From: Rachycentron canadum
Taxonomy: Eukaryota > Chordata > Actinopteri > Carangiformes > Rachycentridae
Assembly (NCBI GenBank): GCA_038496675.1
Contig: CM076659.1
Location: 23,635,248-23,699,247, forward strand
Direction: 5' to 3'
Length of the DNA stretch: 64,000 bases
Part shown: piece after piece, positions 40,301-53,352 of the stretch
Numbering within the stretch: position 1 is the stretch's first letter
How the letters are laid out: each line of letters opens with the position of its first letter
Notes under the pieces: model-generated
The model's database searches: none
The model's input: only the letters and a program-made list of their open reading frames with translations
Told to the model about the DNA's origin: nothing
Made by a program: the position numbers and the translations under genes

Positions 40301-43300
40301 CAGAGTCAATGTTCACTTTTATACACAGTCTATGGTGTCATCTCAGCATCCTGTGGTTGATCTGCTCTGCTTTCACACTACATACACATGAGAGTCTGGT
40401 TTGAAAAGTCACTAAGACACCGGCATTAGACCGGTACTTAGTCTGATGATGGATGATTGGATGACAGACGGTTTAAAAAATAAGATTATTATCTTAGCAG
40501 GAGCCAATGTAGTGGTGGAACACAGTTGAAGTCGATGCGTGTGTCACAGATGTGATGTTAGACTGGTAGATTCAGATCTCCATCCTTTTGTAGTTTTAAT
40601 GAATCACCAGCAAATGAGCTTCCACACGTGGTGGCTACAGTGTTTGTATTTCTTTGTGAGTCGTCTCCCCTCCCTCAGCACCACCATACCTTGATCATAA
40701 TATCTGTGGCAGTCCTCCATCATACAAACACTGCACACTGATGCATACATTCCAACTACTGCCTAGTTTTGAAAATTGGCTTTTTGTTTGTATAGCATCA
40801 CACACAGAGAATCTTCCACAGCTTGTTTAGTCTCATTGTACATCAAAATGGAAATGAACAGAGAGTAGATACAACTAGAAATCAAACTCTATTCTTGAAT
40901 CTGGACCTTTTCAGTTTCAGCATTTCAACATTCAGCATTTTTAAAGCAATGATATTAGTCACCATCACTTCTTGTATGATAAATATAAGTGACCCGATTA
41001 ATGGACTACAATCTGAACATAAGATGAGCAGCAGAAGATATAAAATGCTCATGAAATAATTTTCTTTACACATTGAAACAAGTGGAGCCCGCTAACATCT
41101 GACCACCCTTATTTCAAACCATATTGGAGGATTCCTTGATTCAAAGTGTGATGTAACTCAAATGCTGATAGCTGAAATTGATGTAACTTGATCAGGGAGA
41201 TCGTTGACGTCGAACTCCACAATCTTCAGTCTTTCTGAACTACACAAACACGCAAACCGTTGTGTTTGCAGTCATGATTGATTCATGATTGTGGTTTCAC
41301 TGTCCACATGTCTGTGTGGGTCATTGTAAAATTGTTAATCTTGTTCAGCAGTAACACATAGTTTATAATTTATTTTATTTTTTTTTTTATGTGCTTGTTT
41401 TTATAGTGTGCATAAGGAATGCGCTCACAGTCCTCATCAAACTGGGGGCAAGCAGATCTGATAAACATCTTCAGAATCTGATCTTGGGGCTGTCTGATAG
41501 AGACACAGGGTTATATAAAGCACACAAACCAGATAATGGCCTCAAAGATTCACTTTAGCTTTTCACCAAGTTACTCACATCATTCCAATTAAGTATCTGC
41601 ATCATTTTAAACAGCTTCTCGTTATCATTTTAACTGGCAAACGCAAAATTTTATATTGTATTTTGGAAAGATCTTGGAGAGGGAAAGATTTAAAAACAGA
41701 TTCTCAGACTGATTCACACAGGGGTACATAAATCATTTTATTCCAATCCCAAATATCACCAGCACAGACAAGCAAAGTGCTGCCTCTGCAGGGTCTCAGT
41801 TTTGATTTTCACTTCAAACATGTTTAATATTTGCAACATTCTTGTTGTATGTGGACAATACAAAAAAAAAAACAAATAAAAAACATGTTTTTATAAGACA
41901 AGGCAGTCACTCAGATGTAATGCCAATGCAATTCCTCTCCGCTTTGATGCATTTGCCATTAAAAGAACTTGATAATTAGTCTCAGCGCTCACTGATCCCC
42001 TGGAAGACAGGTCTGTTGTATAACTGTTGACTTTGCTTAGAGAACCTTGATAAGACTGCACATTGAAATATCGGTCTGTTTCTTTGATGCTCTTTTTGTA
42101 TTTTCCCTGGTGTTGTCTGGACAATGAGGTGCGTCTGCAGCTCAGATTCATCTCTTGCTAGTGTTCTTTGTGTTCTAAGCCTTTTCTGCTCCACTGCCAA
42201 TAGATGTGCATGTGTTAAAGATGGCTTCTGTTTTGCAGTTAGCAGGCCTCATCTTGAGGTGCTCTCCTGGGGCAAAGGTTCACCCCTGCCTTCTCTTTGG
42301 TGGGGTCATTTGGAGAGGTAATCCACACATGGCTGGATACTCTCACTCCAGCTCCAAGCAGTGAGATGTGAGGCTCCAGCGTGGTAAAGGTGGATAGGAT
42401 TAGGCTCATGTTGAATTGTAATGGGCTCTTTTCACACACCTCCTTTTTTGTTTTTAAAGACGTAAAATAAACTCCAGTTGCACTCTTAAATCAGGACCTG
42501 TACCCAGCAAACCCAGACCTTTTAATGGCAACATGAACAGCTGGGTGAGCTGCTTCAATGCATTTTTTTTTAATTTATTTTTTTGGTTTTTATTTTGGTC
42601 AATGTCAACTAGAGGTCAACCTGGTTATAGAATGATTGCCTCACCATGGCAGCAGCCGTCGCTATTTATTTCACTCCACTCCACAAGCCCTGGAGATTGA
42701 GTTGAAGTACAGAGCCTGTATTTAGACTTTATTTAAGAAGATTGGCTGTGGCCACCCAAAGACTGCTCCCGTCAGCCTCGTGTTCACCGATGGCCAGCCG
42801 GATCAATACGACACAATTGAGTTTTCCAATCTGTGGTCTTTGAGAATGCAGCTATAGCACTTACAGGGTGATCGCTTCTGATGAAGTCTTCATCAGGAAC
42901 TATTGACAGATTCATTTGAGCACCGTCAGTCCACCCTTACTACATGTTTTTTCACACTGTAAAGTAATGGAACACTAAAACCCTATTTAAAAAGTTTTCT
43001 GGTAGCTGATGGGCAGATTGAACCCACAGAGCTGTTTCCCTCTATGAAGTTCAACACGGATTCTTATTTTTATTTTTGTTTAACCTAATTTTTTGTTTTT
43101 ATTATATTTTTGCCAGGATAATCTGTTTTTGTGCATTCACTGCTGAAATTAGACTTTGTGTCACCCTTCACCCTTTAAATCAAAGTTGCTCAATTCTTAC
43201 AGATGAAAAAAATATTTAAATAAAACCAGATGAAAAAATATTCAGTAAAGCAGCAAGCAAGAGATTTGCTTTTGAAAGTAAGGTCTAAAAGTGACATGGT

Positions 43301-46300
43301 GACCAATATAGGGGTGTAAATTACCAAATTATTTCATATTTAATTTCTAAGCAAGCTGCTGGGATATTGGTTACATATGCCTCACAAATTGGTTGACACT
43401 TTTCACTGCTTTTCTTAGGTTTTTGACTTGTCTTGAGTGGAGCTAATGTGTGACTCCACTAATTTTCCCTGCTGTTGCTTTACCTGTTTTGTATTCATGC
43501 TTCCCCCCTCTTGACCCCCTTTTTCTGTGAATTCTCAAGAAACAGAGACTTTTGAAGTCGGGTGGGTTTACCAGAGTGAAACGCCTTGCAGTGTGACCTG
43601 ATCACTGCAGCTGGACATAATAAACTGTAGGATTAAATTGGTCAGGCTTATTGACAATAATGCCAGTGATTATAGTTTTCCTCTGATAGCTGATTTAAAA
43701 CAATTATAATTTAATTTGAAAGTCAAAATTTCTCTACCATTTTTGTGATGGAGACATGAGGTTTTCTTTCTTCTTTTTTTTTTTTTTTTTTTATACAGTT
43801 TTTAAGATGCAGTAAAAATCTGTTTACATCCAGGTCTGTGGATGTCAGCATGCTAACAGCAAACATGCCCACATTGGTGATGTCAAATATAATGTTTACC
43901 ATTGGCATCATCTTGGATAAGTGTGAGCGTGGTAATAATTTATCAGACAAAAAAATGTACTTTTTTTCATGAAAATTTGATTAGTTTTGCAGGTTTGGTT
44001 AATTAGGTAAACAATTAAACATTTAGTTTTGGCCTGATTATGGGATTAAAAGGTCATTACAGTTACTAATCAATAATGTCTGAACCAAATTTGATGGTAT
44101 TCCATTGACAGTTGTTGAGATATTTCACTTTGAACCATAAAAGTCAACCTTACGGCGGTGCCTTAATAAACATTAGTCTACCAGAGTAGCCTAATGTTTA
44201 GAGTCAGTGGCAGAGTTTACAGTGGTAATAGTGGCAGATCTACCACTAGATATTTGGAATAATTTTTGGAACAATGGACGTTTCACTAACTTTGCAAATG
44301 CAGTGGCCTTTCTCACTGCCAGGTTTTAGCATATAATTCCCCTCCAAATGACAAACTATTGTTGTTACATTTCTGATCATATAGGTGTAAAGAAATGATC
44401 TTCATAGTTGTTGGTGGGTGGACAGAGCCAGGCTAGCTGGTTCCCCTGCTTCCAGTCTTATTGCAAAGCTAGACCCTTTGTCTTTCCTTGACTAATGTTT
44501 TCATTATGAGGTCTTACATAGTTTATTCTATTAGATGTGGTGATGGTCACAAACTGATGCTCCAATTTTGTTACTATTTTGATTTTAAATTTATTATCAA
44601 TAAATAAATAAAAACATTTCTTGGATCACATGTTTAATAGTTTTATTACATTTCTAAACACTTCTATGTTTAAATTACTACTTTGTTTGTCTGTCTCCCT
44701 GTCTCTTTAGAGCTGCCTGATATTGAACCCAACATTTTCTTGAGGCCCTTCCTAGAAGTTGTCCGCTCGGAGGACACCACTGGACCAATCACAGGCCTCG
44801 CCCTTACCTCTGTCAACAAGTTCCTTTCCTATGGCCTCATTGGTAAGAAATCTTGTTGTTAGCATTGTGTATATTATTGTTGTACGTTTTACCAAGTATA
44901 ATCTCATCTACCCTATGTTTTAAAACCTTTTTATAGTTGTATACAGTCTAATACAAAAGTCTGTTTAGTTTGTTTTTAAAACTGTTTTAGAGAGATGCTC
45001 ATTCTTTATGATGAGTTCCATATGTACAGGTGTTTCTGTTATTTTGTCCACTACATTTATATCAGTGAAAGACGGCAAAATAACAGAAACACCTCTCTGT
45101 ATATTAGAGCACAGCTTAACAGCAGCATTAGCTGCATCCTCTGAAATGATGATACAGTTAAATTAACACTTCAAAAGAAAACATCATAACCATGAATGTA
45201 GAATTTATGATGACACTAGTTTTAGCAAGGTTTCCTAAATAAACTGCCATTTGACTTTACAGTACCAGTATGAAGGTTGCTGAATGTATAAAGTGGTGAG
45301 GAGGAGCACTGGAACCTGGCCCTTATTCCTGTTTACTTCTCAGTCATCTGTTAGGGGCACAGGAGGACTTTGTCCTCATTAATGGCCCTTCATTCATAAT
45401 AGATTACCACATTACAATTTTTGTACCTTGCATGCATTCTGTATCTGGTTACAATGTCTTATATTCAGGAAAAACATGTACTAATGCTTGTATGTCATCT
45501 TATCTGAATCTTCTACTGAGAAGCTACAGTTAAGCCAGTGCTGTTGCTCATGGTTGGGTCAGTCCAGGAATGTCAGGAATGGTCTATTCTCATCATTCTT
45601 ATAGATGAATTGTGCTGGGTATGATCAGGTCTGCCCAACCTCATTACCCTCATCATAGAAATATGGCCCTCTGTCTGCCAGTTGTTTTGTTAAGTGTGAA
45701 ACAAGCATGCATCACCAGATGTTGGTCTAAATAGCAGGGGTTGAGCCAATGTTACAGTGGTGTCAAAACAGCTGCAGCCATTGCTAAACTAAATAAGAGT
45801 TCCAGATTATGCGAGCGTTGCACACTGTTAAATGTAAAAAAAAAAAAAAAAAAAAAGTAAAAGCTGCTGGGAATGGATATTACATGTCGGGTCCTAGGAT
45901 TAATGTTTTTTTTTTCACTATGTTAAAGTGAGAAACCATAGGTGATGAAATTTAATGTTGTTACTCATGTTTCTTTAAAACAAAATGTCTTGTGTGCAAG
46001 TGAAACATTTTCAAGGGCTGAGGATTAGTGACTGTTCATTCAAACTGAAGACCAGGAGCTGATGCTTTCCAGATTGATACTGAACGGCATCAGAGTACAA
46101 GTTAAGAGGAGTTAAGTCTGCCTAGGCTCACACATGTACACACACGATCTGTTCAAAGATCACCTCACAGATCACCGCCTGAGTCCCAGAGCCTCTGTCT
46201 GTCAGTCGAGACCTGACACCAGCTCCCTTAATCCCCATCACCCCCATCCTGACGCCATTGCACCACCACCAGCATCTCATCAGCACTGTTCAAGAGGATG

Positions 46301-49300
46301 CACAACTGTGGCAATGCAACTCTGTCGCTCTCAGGCCAATGCATTGAATATGAAGAAATATGACAGTGTTTCAACAACTTTATTAACCCTGCAGCAGGGA
46401 GGTAGTCCAGCTTTTATTTCTCAAACACTGCAGTCCCTGGCAATTTTCTTTTTTCTTCTATATTAATAATATTAATTATCCATTTTGCATTCTCCTGCAA
46501 ATTTGTTCTCTGATTTAAAAATCGCTATATCTGGTTATTTTCCTTGTTTGAAAAGCTGCATTTCAGGATGAAAAACATTTCATTTTTATTTCCTAAACCA
46601 AAGTTAGATGTGTCAGTAGACTGGAAGTCAGTTAAACAGAACTGATGAAACAGTAGTGTTTAATAGATGTGGAGATGGGTAGGTAGAATCCTAATAGAAA
46701 ATGAGTAGTGTAACACAGCAAAGTCAAATAGCTCACAAAGAAATTAAGGAAGGTAAAGTATATATTAAAGCTTACTCAGGACAGTTGAGGAGATGTGTGC
46801 GGTGAATGAACAGAATGTGCAACAACACTGCTGTTGTTAAGTACTGCCATCTCCTGGCAAGAAAGAAATGGAAAAAACCCTTGTTAAAGTAGGGAAGTTT
46901 CCTCTGGCCTTATATTTTCTTGACCTGTCTTATTCAGCAATACATCAGTTTGTGATTATGTTATTTTCTTCTTAAGACAGAAGCTTTTTGATGTGCTGCT
47001 GTCAGTGGACATGACTTTGCCACTGGACTGTGATACTTGCTCAATGACCTCACTCAAAATCCTCTTTATCCTAAGTGCATGAATATGATCCTCCCCTTCA
47101 GGTTGTCACCCTGAACATTTTCCTTCTTGCCCTGCCAGCATGTCCCCCACACCAACTGCCATGTCCCCAACACACCAATCTTTTTTTGAATTTGTTTTGG
47201 CTTGTCTAGGACCCAAAACAAAGGGGGAAGGTCTCCCTCACACGCACAGTTATTTCACTGATTTCAATTAGTGCAGTGTGATTCCTCTCAATTTGTGGCC
47301 CGAGGTCTAGTGTCATGGAAGGAGCACTACACTAAGCCCCGTTGTTGACGGATATCCAGATTTCTACTCTATCCTCTCTTTTCCCATAGCTCATCTCTCG
47401 TCCCCTCCCCCCTTCATTTTCCCTCTGTTTCTCCTGCTGAGCAGAGTCAGCAAAGCCATGCACTGCGCTGCTAGCTGCCTTATGGTCACTAGCCCACCTA
47501 GGGCTCAGAATGAGGCTCAGCTGAGGCTTAAGCTGCAGCCACTGTCAGAAGAGCTAAGCTTAGAGTGTAGCTGTAGCCTGCCTTTGACTTAAGGGTCAAA
47601 ACAATTATTTTTAAATAAAATGGCTCTAAACACCAAATGCATCATTAGCATGAGCAGCAACCAAGTTCAGCAAAGAGTAGTGAAGCTACGCCTGAACAAT
47701 AGCAGTGGGTTCTCTTTTTCAGAGACATGCTGGAATAAATGTAATTAATTAAAAAAATGTCAAATCTTGTTCAAAGCTATCAAAGAGAATAGAAAAGTAA
47801 GAACAAAGAGGAAAAAATACTCAATTCAGCTTATTAATCAAGCAAATTAAATTCTTCCATGTATTTATCATAGTGCACAGTAGCTGTGCAGTGAAGCTGG
47901 GAGTGGAGCAGCCTGGTTGAAAGGTGATCTTGTGCTATTCAGACAATGAACAGGTGAACAAACTAATTTTCTTCTCTGACCATAGAAAATGCAGTGGCCC
48001 CTTTGTTTGATTTCTAAAGATGCATTGGCCCTCAAGCAGTGTGCAGCTCCACAGCTTTTTGTCCATCGCCAGCCACTCTGCCCTTTCCGTTCACTCTCAA
48101 TCACGCCATGTCTTTGATTTTTGTGACCAGAGTTTGATATACTTAAACTTCTTTATTTGGCAGCTGGTTCAACCCCCTATTGACTTTGCCCACATACCCT
48201 TAGGCCCATACACACATATTGAGCCTCTCTTTTCCTCCATGTTATTTTAACAACCCCCCAACCCCACCCCCTCGCTCTCCTTTGGACACTGCTTGTATAG
48301 ACTGTGTGCCAAGAGAAGGATTAGTGTTTTATATCACTTATGACATTCTGCTGGATCCCCCTGTGGCTCCAGTTTCTGCGTCTGGGTTTTCAGCACAACT
48401 TCCATGCTTGTTATCGCCCTTGCCTCTGGAGGGATGATGGCCTTACTCTGTCTCAATGGCCTTAACTCAGTTAAACCAGTTCTCAGCAATTAAACAACTT
48501 TTTACTCATATACTGAATACCTCAATTCTCCACAACAGCCATCAACTACTAAAATATCCAAAATTGGTTTCTTTAAAGTACCTTCAGTTATATAAAGCCA
48601 GCTAGTAACCACGTTTAAACAGAAAGCTTTAGTGTCACTTTAAATACTAAGTTGCCCATCTCTCCCACATATCAACAGCTTCATGTTGACAAGTGTTATT
48701 TTACTTTCTAAACCTTCATCTGCACCTCCTTATCTTCAATTCTCCTCCCATCTTGCTGCTCCTTTCTCTTTTCCCCTCTGCTTATTAGTTAATGGATTAC
48801 TGCTCCTGAGGGCGATGGGAAAGGAAAACAGACTGTCTCCGTGCAGATAGCCGGCCAGCCGCTCAGGTTTCAAAAACACTGGCTCCTGTTGCTCTCACAG
48901 CCAATTTGTCCCTCCCAGCAATAGAGCACATTTGGTCATTAGATCACAGGGTTTGAAAGGTGACGTGGATAGACCATACCAGATCAGTGTAGTTTTGTTA
49001 ATGTTTTGAGCTGTTGGAGCTGAGTTTACCAACGGTCATTGATTTTGTTGTTCAGTCATATCTCACACTGAACTGTTTTGCACAAAGTGTACATTTCCTT
49101 TCAGAAATTGAGTTGAAACTCAGTTTTATTGATTTCACCACCTGTAGCACACATTTGCAGGATATACACAACTGTACCTGTTTTAGATTACATTCGGTGG
49201 TCTATTTCACTGTGGGCCCACCCCACAGTATCACCACACTGCCTCTCTAAAGAGATATGGTAGACATGGCAGCTGCAGACATTAACTGGCTGCTACAGAT

Positions 49301-52300
49301 GTTAAATTTAACTAGATGTGAATACAGCTTGTAATGTAACTTTGCCATAGAATAGCTTGTTTTACCGTGAGTCATTCATGTGTTGCTCCCATGAAAGCAA
49401 CAACTGCAGCATTTACAGAATATAATGCAGTCCTGTGTAGGCTACAAGAAGAGGGACCAATGGAAGACGCCTTGTCTTGATAGCAAACATACTGGTAGTT
49501 AACGTAGTTATCCGCTGCAGGACTGCAAGTAATAATTATGAAGTTAATAATTAAGTTAATAACTCTAACAATTGCATGGCCAGACCCCAAAATACAAAAC
49601 AGACTTCACCAAACTCACCACAAGTCTTCCACTTCCACAAGTATACCAATGACAAACCTCATGGTACACCCAGGGTTTTCATATCTTCCAGTTAACAGCT
49701 CCAAAGCTCTGGAGTGGCCTTCCACTAAGTTTGATAAACTTAGACTGTTGACTCATTAAAAACCAAATAAAACCCATCTCCTCAGACAGGCTTTTAGGGC
49801 AACATGCGGTACTCTTTTTTTCTTGTATATTGCATTTGGTATTTGTACTTTATTTACTGTATTTCGGGTTTAACACATTGATTTCATTTTATTCTTTTGA
49901 TTGTGAAGCACTTTTTGACTATCTGCGGAAAGTGCTATTTAAATAAACTGTTTCCTCGTTAACAGATTTCTAGGTGATGGTTTGTTGACTAATTGTCCAA
50001 AACAAAGATATTTTTTTTTTACTTTTGTATAGCCTGAAATCAATGACCAAAATAATTTAAAGAAATGAGCTGACTAAACATTTGAAACACCTTTCAGCGT
50101 AGTTGAGTCCACTACATCTGCACCATGTTTTAAGAATGTTGTTAACAGTAAACATATATTTGAATTCAAATAACGTTGACGATGTCACCAAAACCTGAAT
50201 GTTAGTGTCACTTGGTGATACTGTCTCAGCTACATGGCAATCATTAACATGATTCGACTTTGTTTCCAATGAGTTTGGGATGGGTTTCAAGCCTGTGTCT
50301 CCAATTACCCTAAAAAATATGTTTGTTTCAACAGATGCCAGCCATGAAGCAGCAGCAGAGGCCATTGAGAACATGGCAGATGCAGTCACGCATGCTAGAT
50401 TTGTGGGAACAGACCCTGCCAGTGATGAAGTTGTCCTTATGAAAATCATACAGGTACAGTACAACATGTTAAATAGTGGTTACTACAGTGTTCTTGCATT
50501 GGCCTGATGGATCCAACAAATGAGGTTGAGTTTGTCTCAATCCTTGTACTGGAATTGGCATCTGGGCCTGCTGGCCTGAAAATGCCAGGCCAGCAGGCCC
50601 AGATCCCCTAGCTGGCTACTCCAGAAAGCCACTGTATAGTTTATGTTTAGTTGAGACTGTGACGATATACCTTTTATTTATAAATATCTGAACTGAAGAC
50701 TTTTTTACAATGAACTTAATGAGCTACAATGAGACTGATTAACCAACTGTCATGTCCAAAATATTTCTCTATAAAGCCTCTGGCGCAAAATGCCTCACAT
50801 GCAGGCAATAACACGTGCACTGAGAAGCCTCTAGTCCTCACTTAGTACTGCAGCACACTCAGCTCAGAAAGGCGTGTGGCCAAAAGTTATTTAAAAAGAA
50901 TGATTTTATCTACCTGGGAAGGTCTTATACTACTAGCCTTCTACTTAATTGATGAGACTTTGGATTTTACTACAATGGTATTGTGCTGTTTCAGGTCCTA
51001 AGGAGTCTGCTGTTGACACCAGTTGGAGCCCATCTGACCAATGAGTCTGTTTGTGAGATCATGCAGTCTTGCTTCAGGATTTGCTTTGAGATGCGCCTAA
51101 GTGGTGAGTCATGTCAAACATCCACAAAACACTTATTTAATTGGGGAGAGACTAAAAATGTACAAAAAGGTTATTGTTATAAAAGTGCCCTACAAGCCTC
51201 GAAACAACAGAAGCATCCAGTCAATGCTAATCAAGTGTCTGACCCAATGTTGTGAACATAGGATAGTGTTGTTGCAAATTTGATTTAAAAAAAAAAAAAA
51301 AAAAAAACAGAAGTTAGGCTCATGTGATGGGAGCATCTACCTCATAGGGTAGAATCAAGTTGAGTGTTACCACTGCAGTGAGTAGCTTCAAATCAAATCA
51401 AATTTTATTTATATAGCACCAAATCATAATAATTACCTCAAGGCACTTTACATATAGAGCAGGTCTAGACCAAACTCTTACAGGCAAAACATACAGAGTG
51501 AAGAGTATTAATGATAATTAGCAATGACTGATACTAACAATAATAGAACATTAGTAGATAACAGCAGTAAGTTAAATTATAGAGGATGCAATAATACTAG
51601 TGTTCAGCCACAAACTGGGAGAAACCAAGGGCCAGGCTTAAAGGGCCACAAGGTGGAGTTATTTGTTTTTTTTTTTTTTGTTTTTTTTTCCTTGGAGAGG
51701 GTGATTCATAACAGGTAGAGATGGTTAACTCCTTAAAGGAGTTAAAGTAATTTCATGATTAGAGGTTAGTCTGAAAATAGATTCACAGGTTAATGCCACA
51801 CGCAGCATTTGCATTGGTGCAAGCACTTATTTTCCAGCTCTAATAATTTAGCTCTACTATGTCCAGATTCTAATCTGTCTGCTGTCTCTAACGCTTTTAT
51901 CTTCCGTAGCATGCTTTCATTTAGTTTGGTCCTAATGTATGTTTCTCTTCTGTGTTTACAGAGCTCCTCAGGAAATCAGCTGAACATACACTGGTTGACA
52001 TGGTGCAGCTGCTATTCTCCAGGTAAATGAATGGTGTATGAAGATGGGTTTAGATCTAGATTTAGTCTTAAGGTTGAGATTTTTTTGTTCAGTTATACCT
52101 TAATGTCTTAATTCAGTATGCTACCACAAAGCTTATTTTGAAATGTTAAGGGACTATTTTTTTTTTTTTTTTTTTGAGTGATCTACGTATTTTATCTAAT
52201 CCAATTAAAACTCCTCTTGGATGACTGGAATTGAAACATCGATGCTGCTTTGAAGTTTTTTTTTCTTTTACTCAATAAGAAGGACAGCAAAGCAAAGAGC

Positions 52301-52723
52301 AATTTCATATCTCAAATTTAAAGATGTGTCACCACAGAGGAAGATCACCGCTGATTATAGATCTGAGGTTTTCTGCATATATTTGTCTCTCAGGCCTCAT
52401 TATTCCCCTTGAAGTTCATGAATTTCATTTTGCACTGTGCATAAGGTCAATGGATCATAGATCCACTAATGTCATAACATGATGTCTCCTGTGGCATTTA
52501 GCATAAGAGCCCTCCAACACACACACTCCAACCCACACACACACACACACACACATTGGCATAGGTCACTTTTAGGGACATTACATAGACATTAATTTCC
52601 TGGAGAATTAGCCTAGCTGCCTAACCCTAGATCCTGACCCAATCAGCTCATTCCAAATTAGGGAGACTGCTTTGTCCCCAAGTGAACAACCTAGTCTCAG
52701 TTAACTGGTCTGAAATGACAGAA

Positions 52724-52804
<81 letters not shown>

Positions 52805-53312
52805 AGGAATGTTCCTAAAGACCAATTTTCTGTTGATTAAACAGTAAAGTAGAAAACAATCAAAATTGAAGTCAGTGGGATCACAGAATGTGGCTAATGT
52901 TAGCAGTGTTTGCAGCATCCTTCTTTCCCTGCATGTTGACATTCACATACCAGTGCTAAATGTGGTAACACGTTGCATTGCACTGGAAATGCCCCGGCTG
53001 GTGGATGGCTGTTTAACATCTACGACACAATGCTTTACCGGTTTTTTACATTCATAAAACATTAATAATTAGTTTAACCAATATAGTATCTCTGGTGCTG
53101 ACTATAGTGAAGGTAGCATGTTTAATCTTTAAGTTGAATAATCACACACATCTCTAAGGCACATCCCTAACACACACAATAACACACACATACACCATCC
53201 CAGACAATCCCATTCAAATGCATCAGAATGCCAGTCACATTCAGTCACAGACAAAGGGATGAGCCAAGAGAGCTACACACCGTATGATCTGCATATAGAT
53301 GAAGCTGGTCTT

Positions 53313-53352
<40 letters not shown>

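Larger units (their letters stand above)
13571..44710 (+). other. gbf1 intron 3, 31.1 kb giant intron
   Basis: The intron runs from gtatgt to ctctttag and separates two exons whose split Glu55 codon joins correctly, so it is genuine. It is over five times longer than any other intron here. It carries a LINE relic, three copies of one dispersed repeat, a hAT MITE, microsatellites, a gap, a minisatellite and other fish repeats, all listed separately. Between these lie long non-repetitive stretches (for example 16400-17800, 18800-20000, 21000-23500, 28000-30200, 31800-33600, 37300-39500, 40400-43700) in which I see no coding exon. ORFs of 60-135 codons in them have no recognisable homology. Confidence 0.85.
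44843..50334 (+). other. gbf1 intron 4
   Basis: A 5.5 kb intron that includes a small MITE at 45028-45094, poly-A at about 45839-45857 and a LINE tail at 49660-49955. Otherwise it is unique A+T-rich DNA without convincing ORFs; the 110-codon ORF at 46134 has no known domain. Confidence 0.85.
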
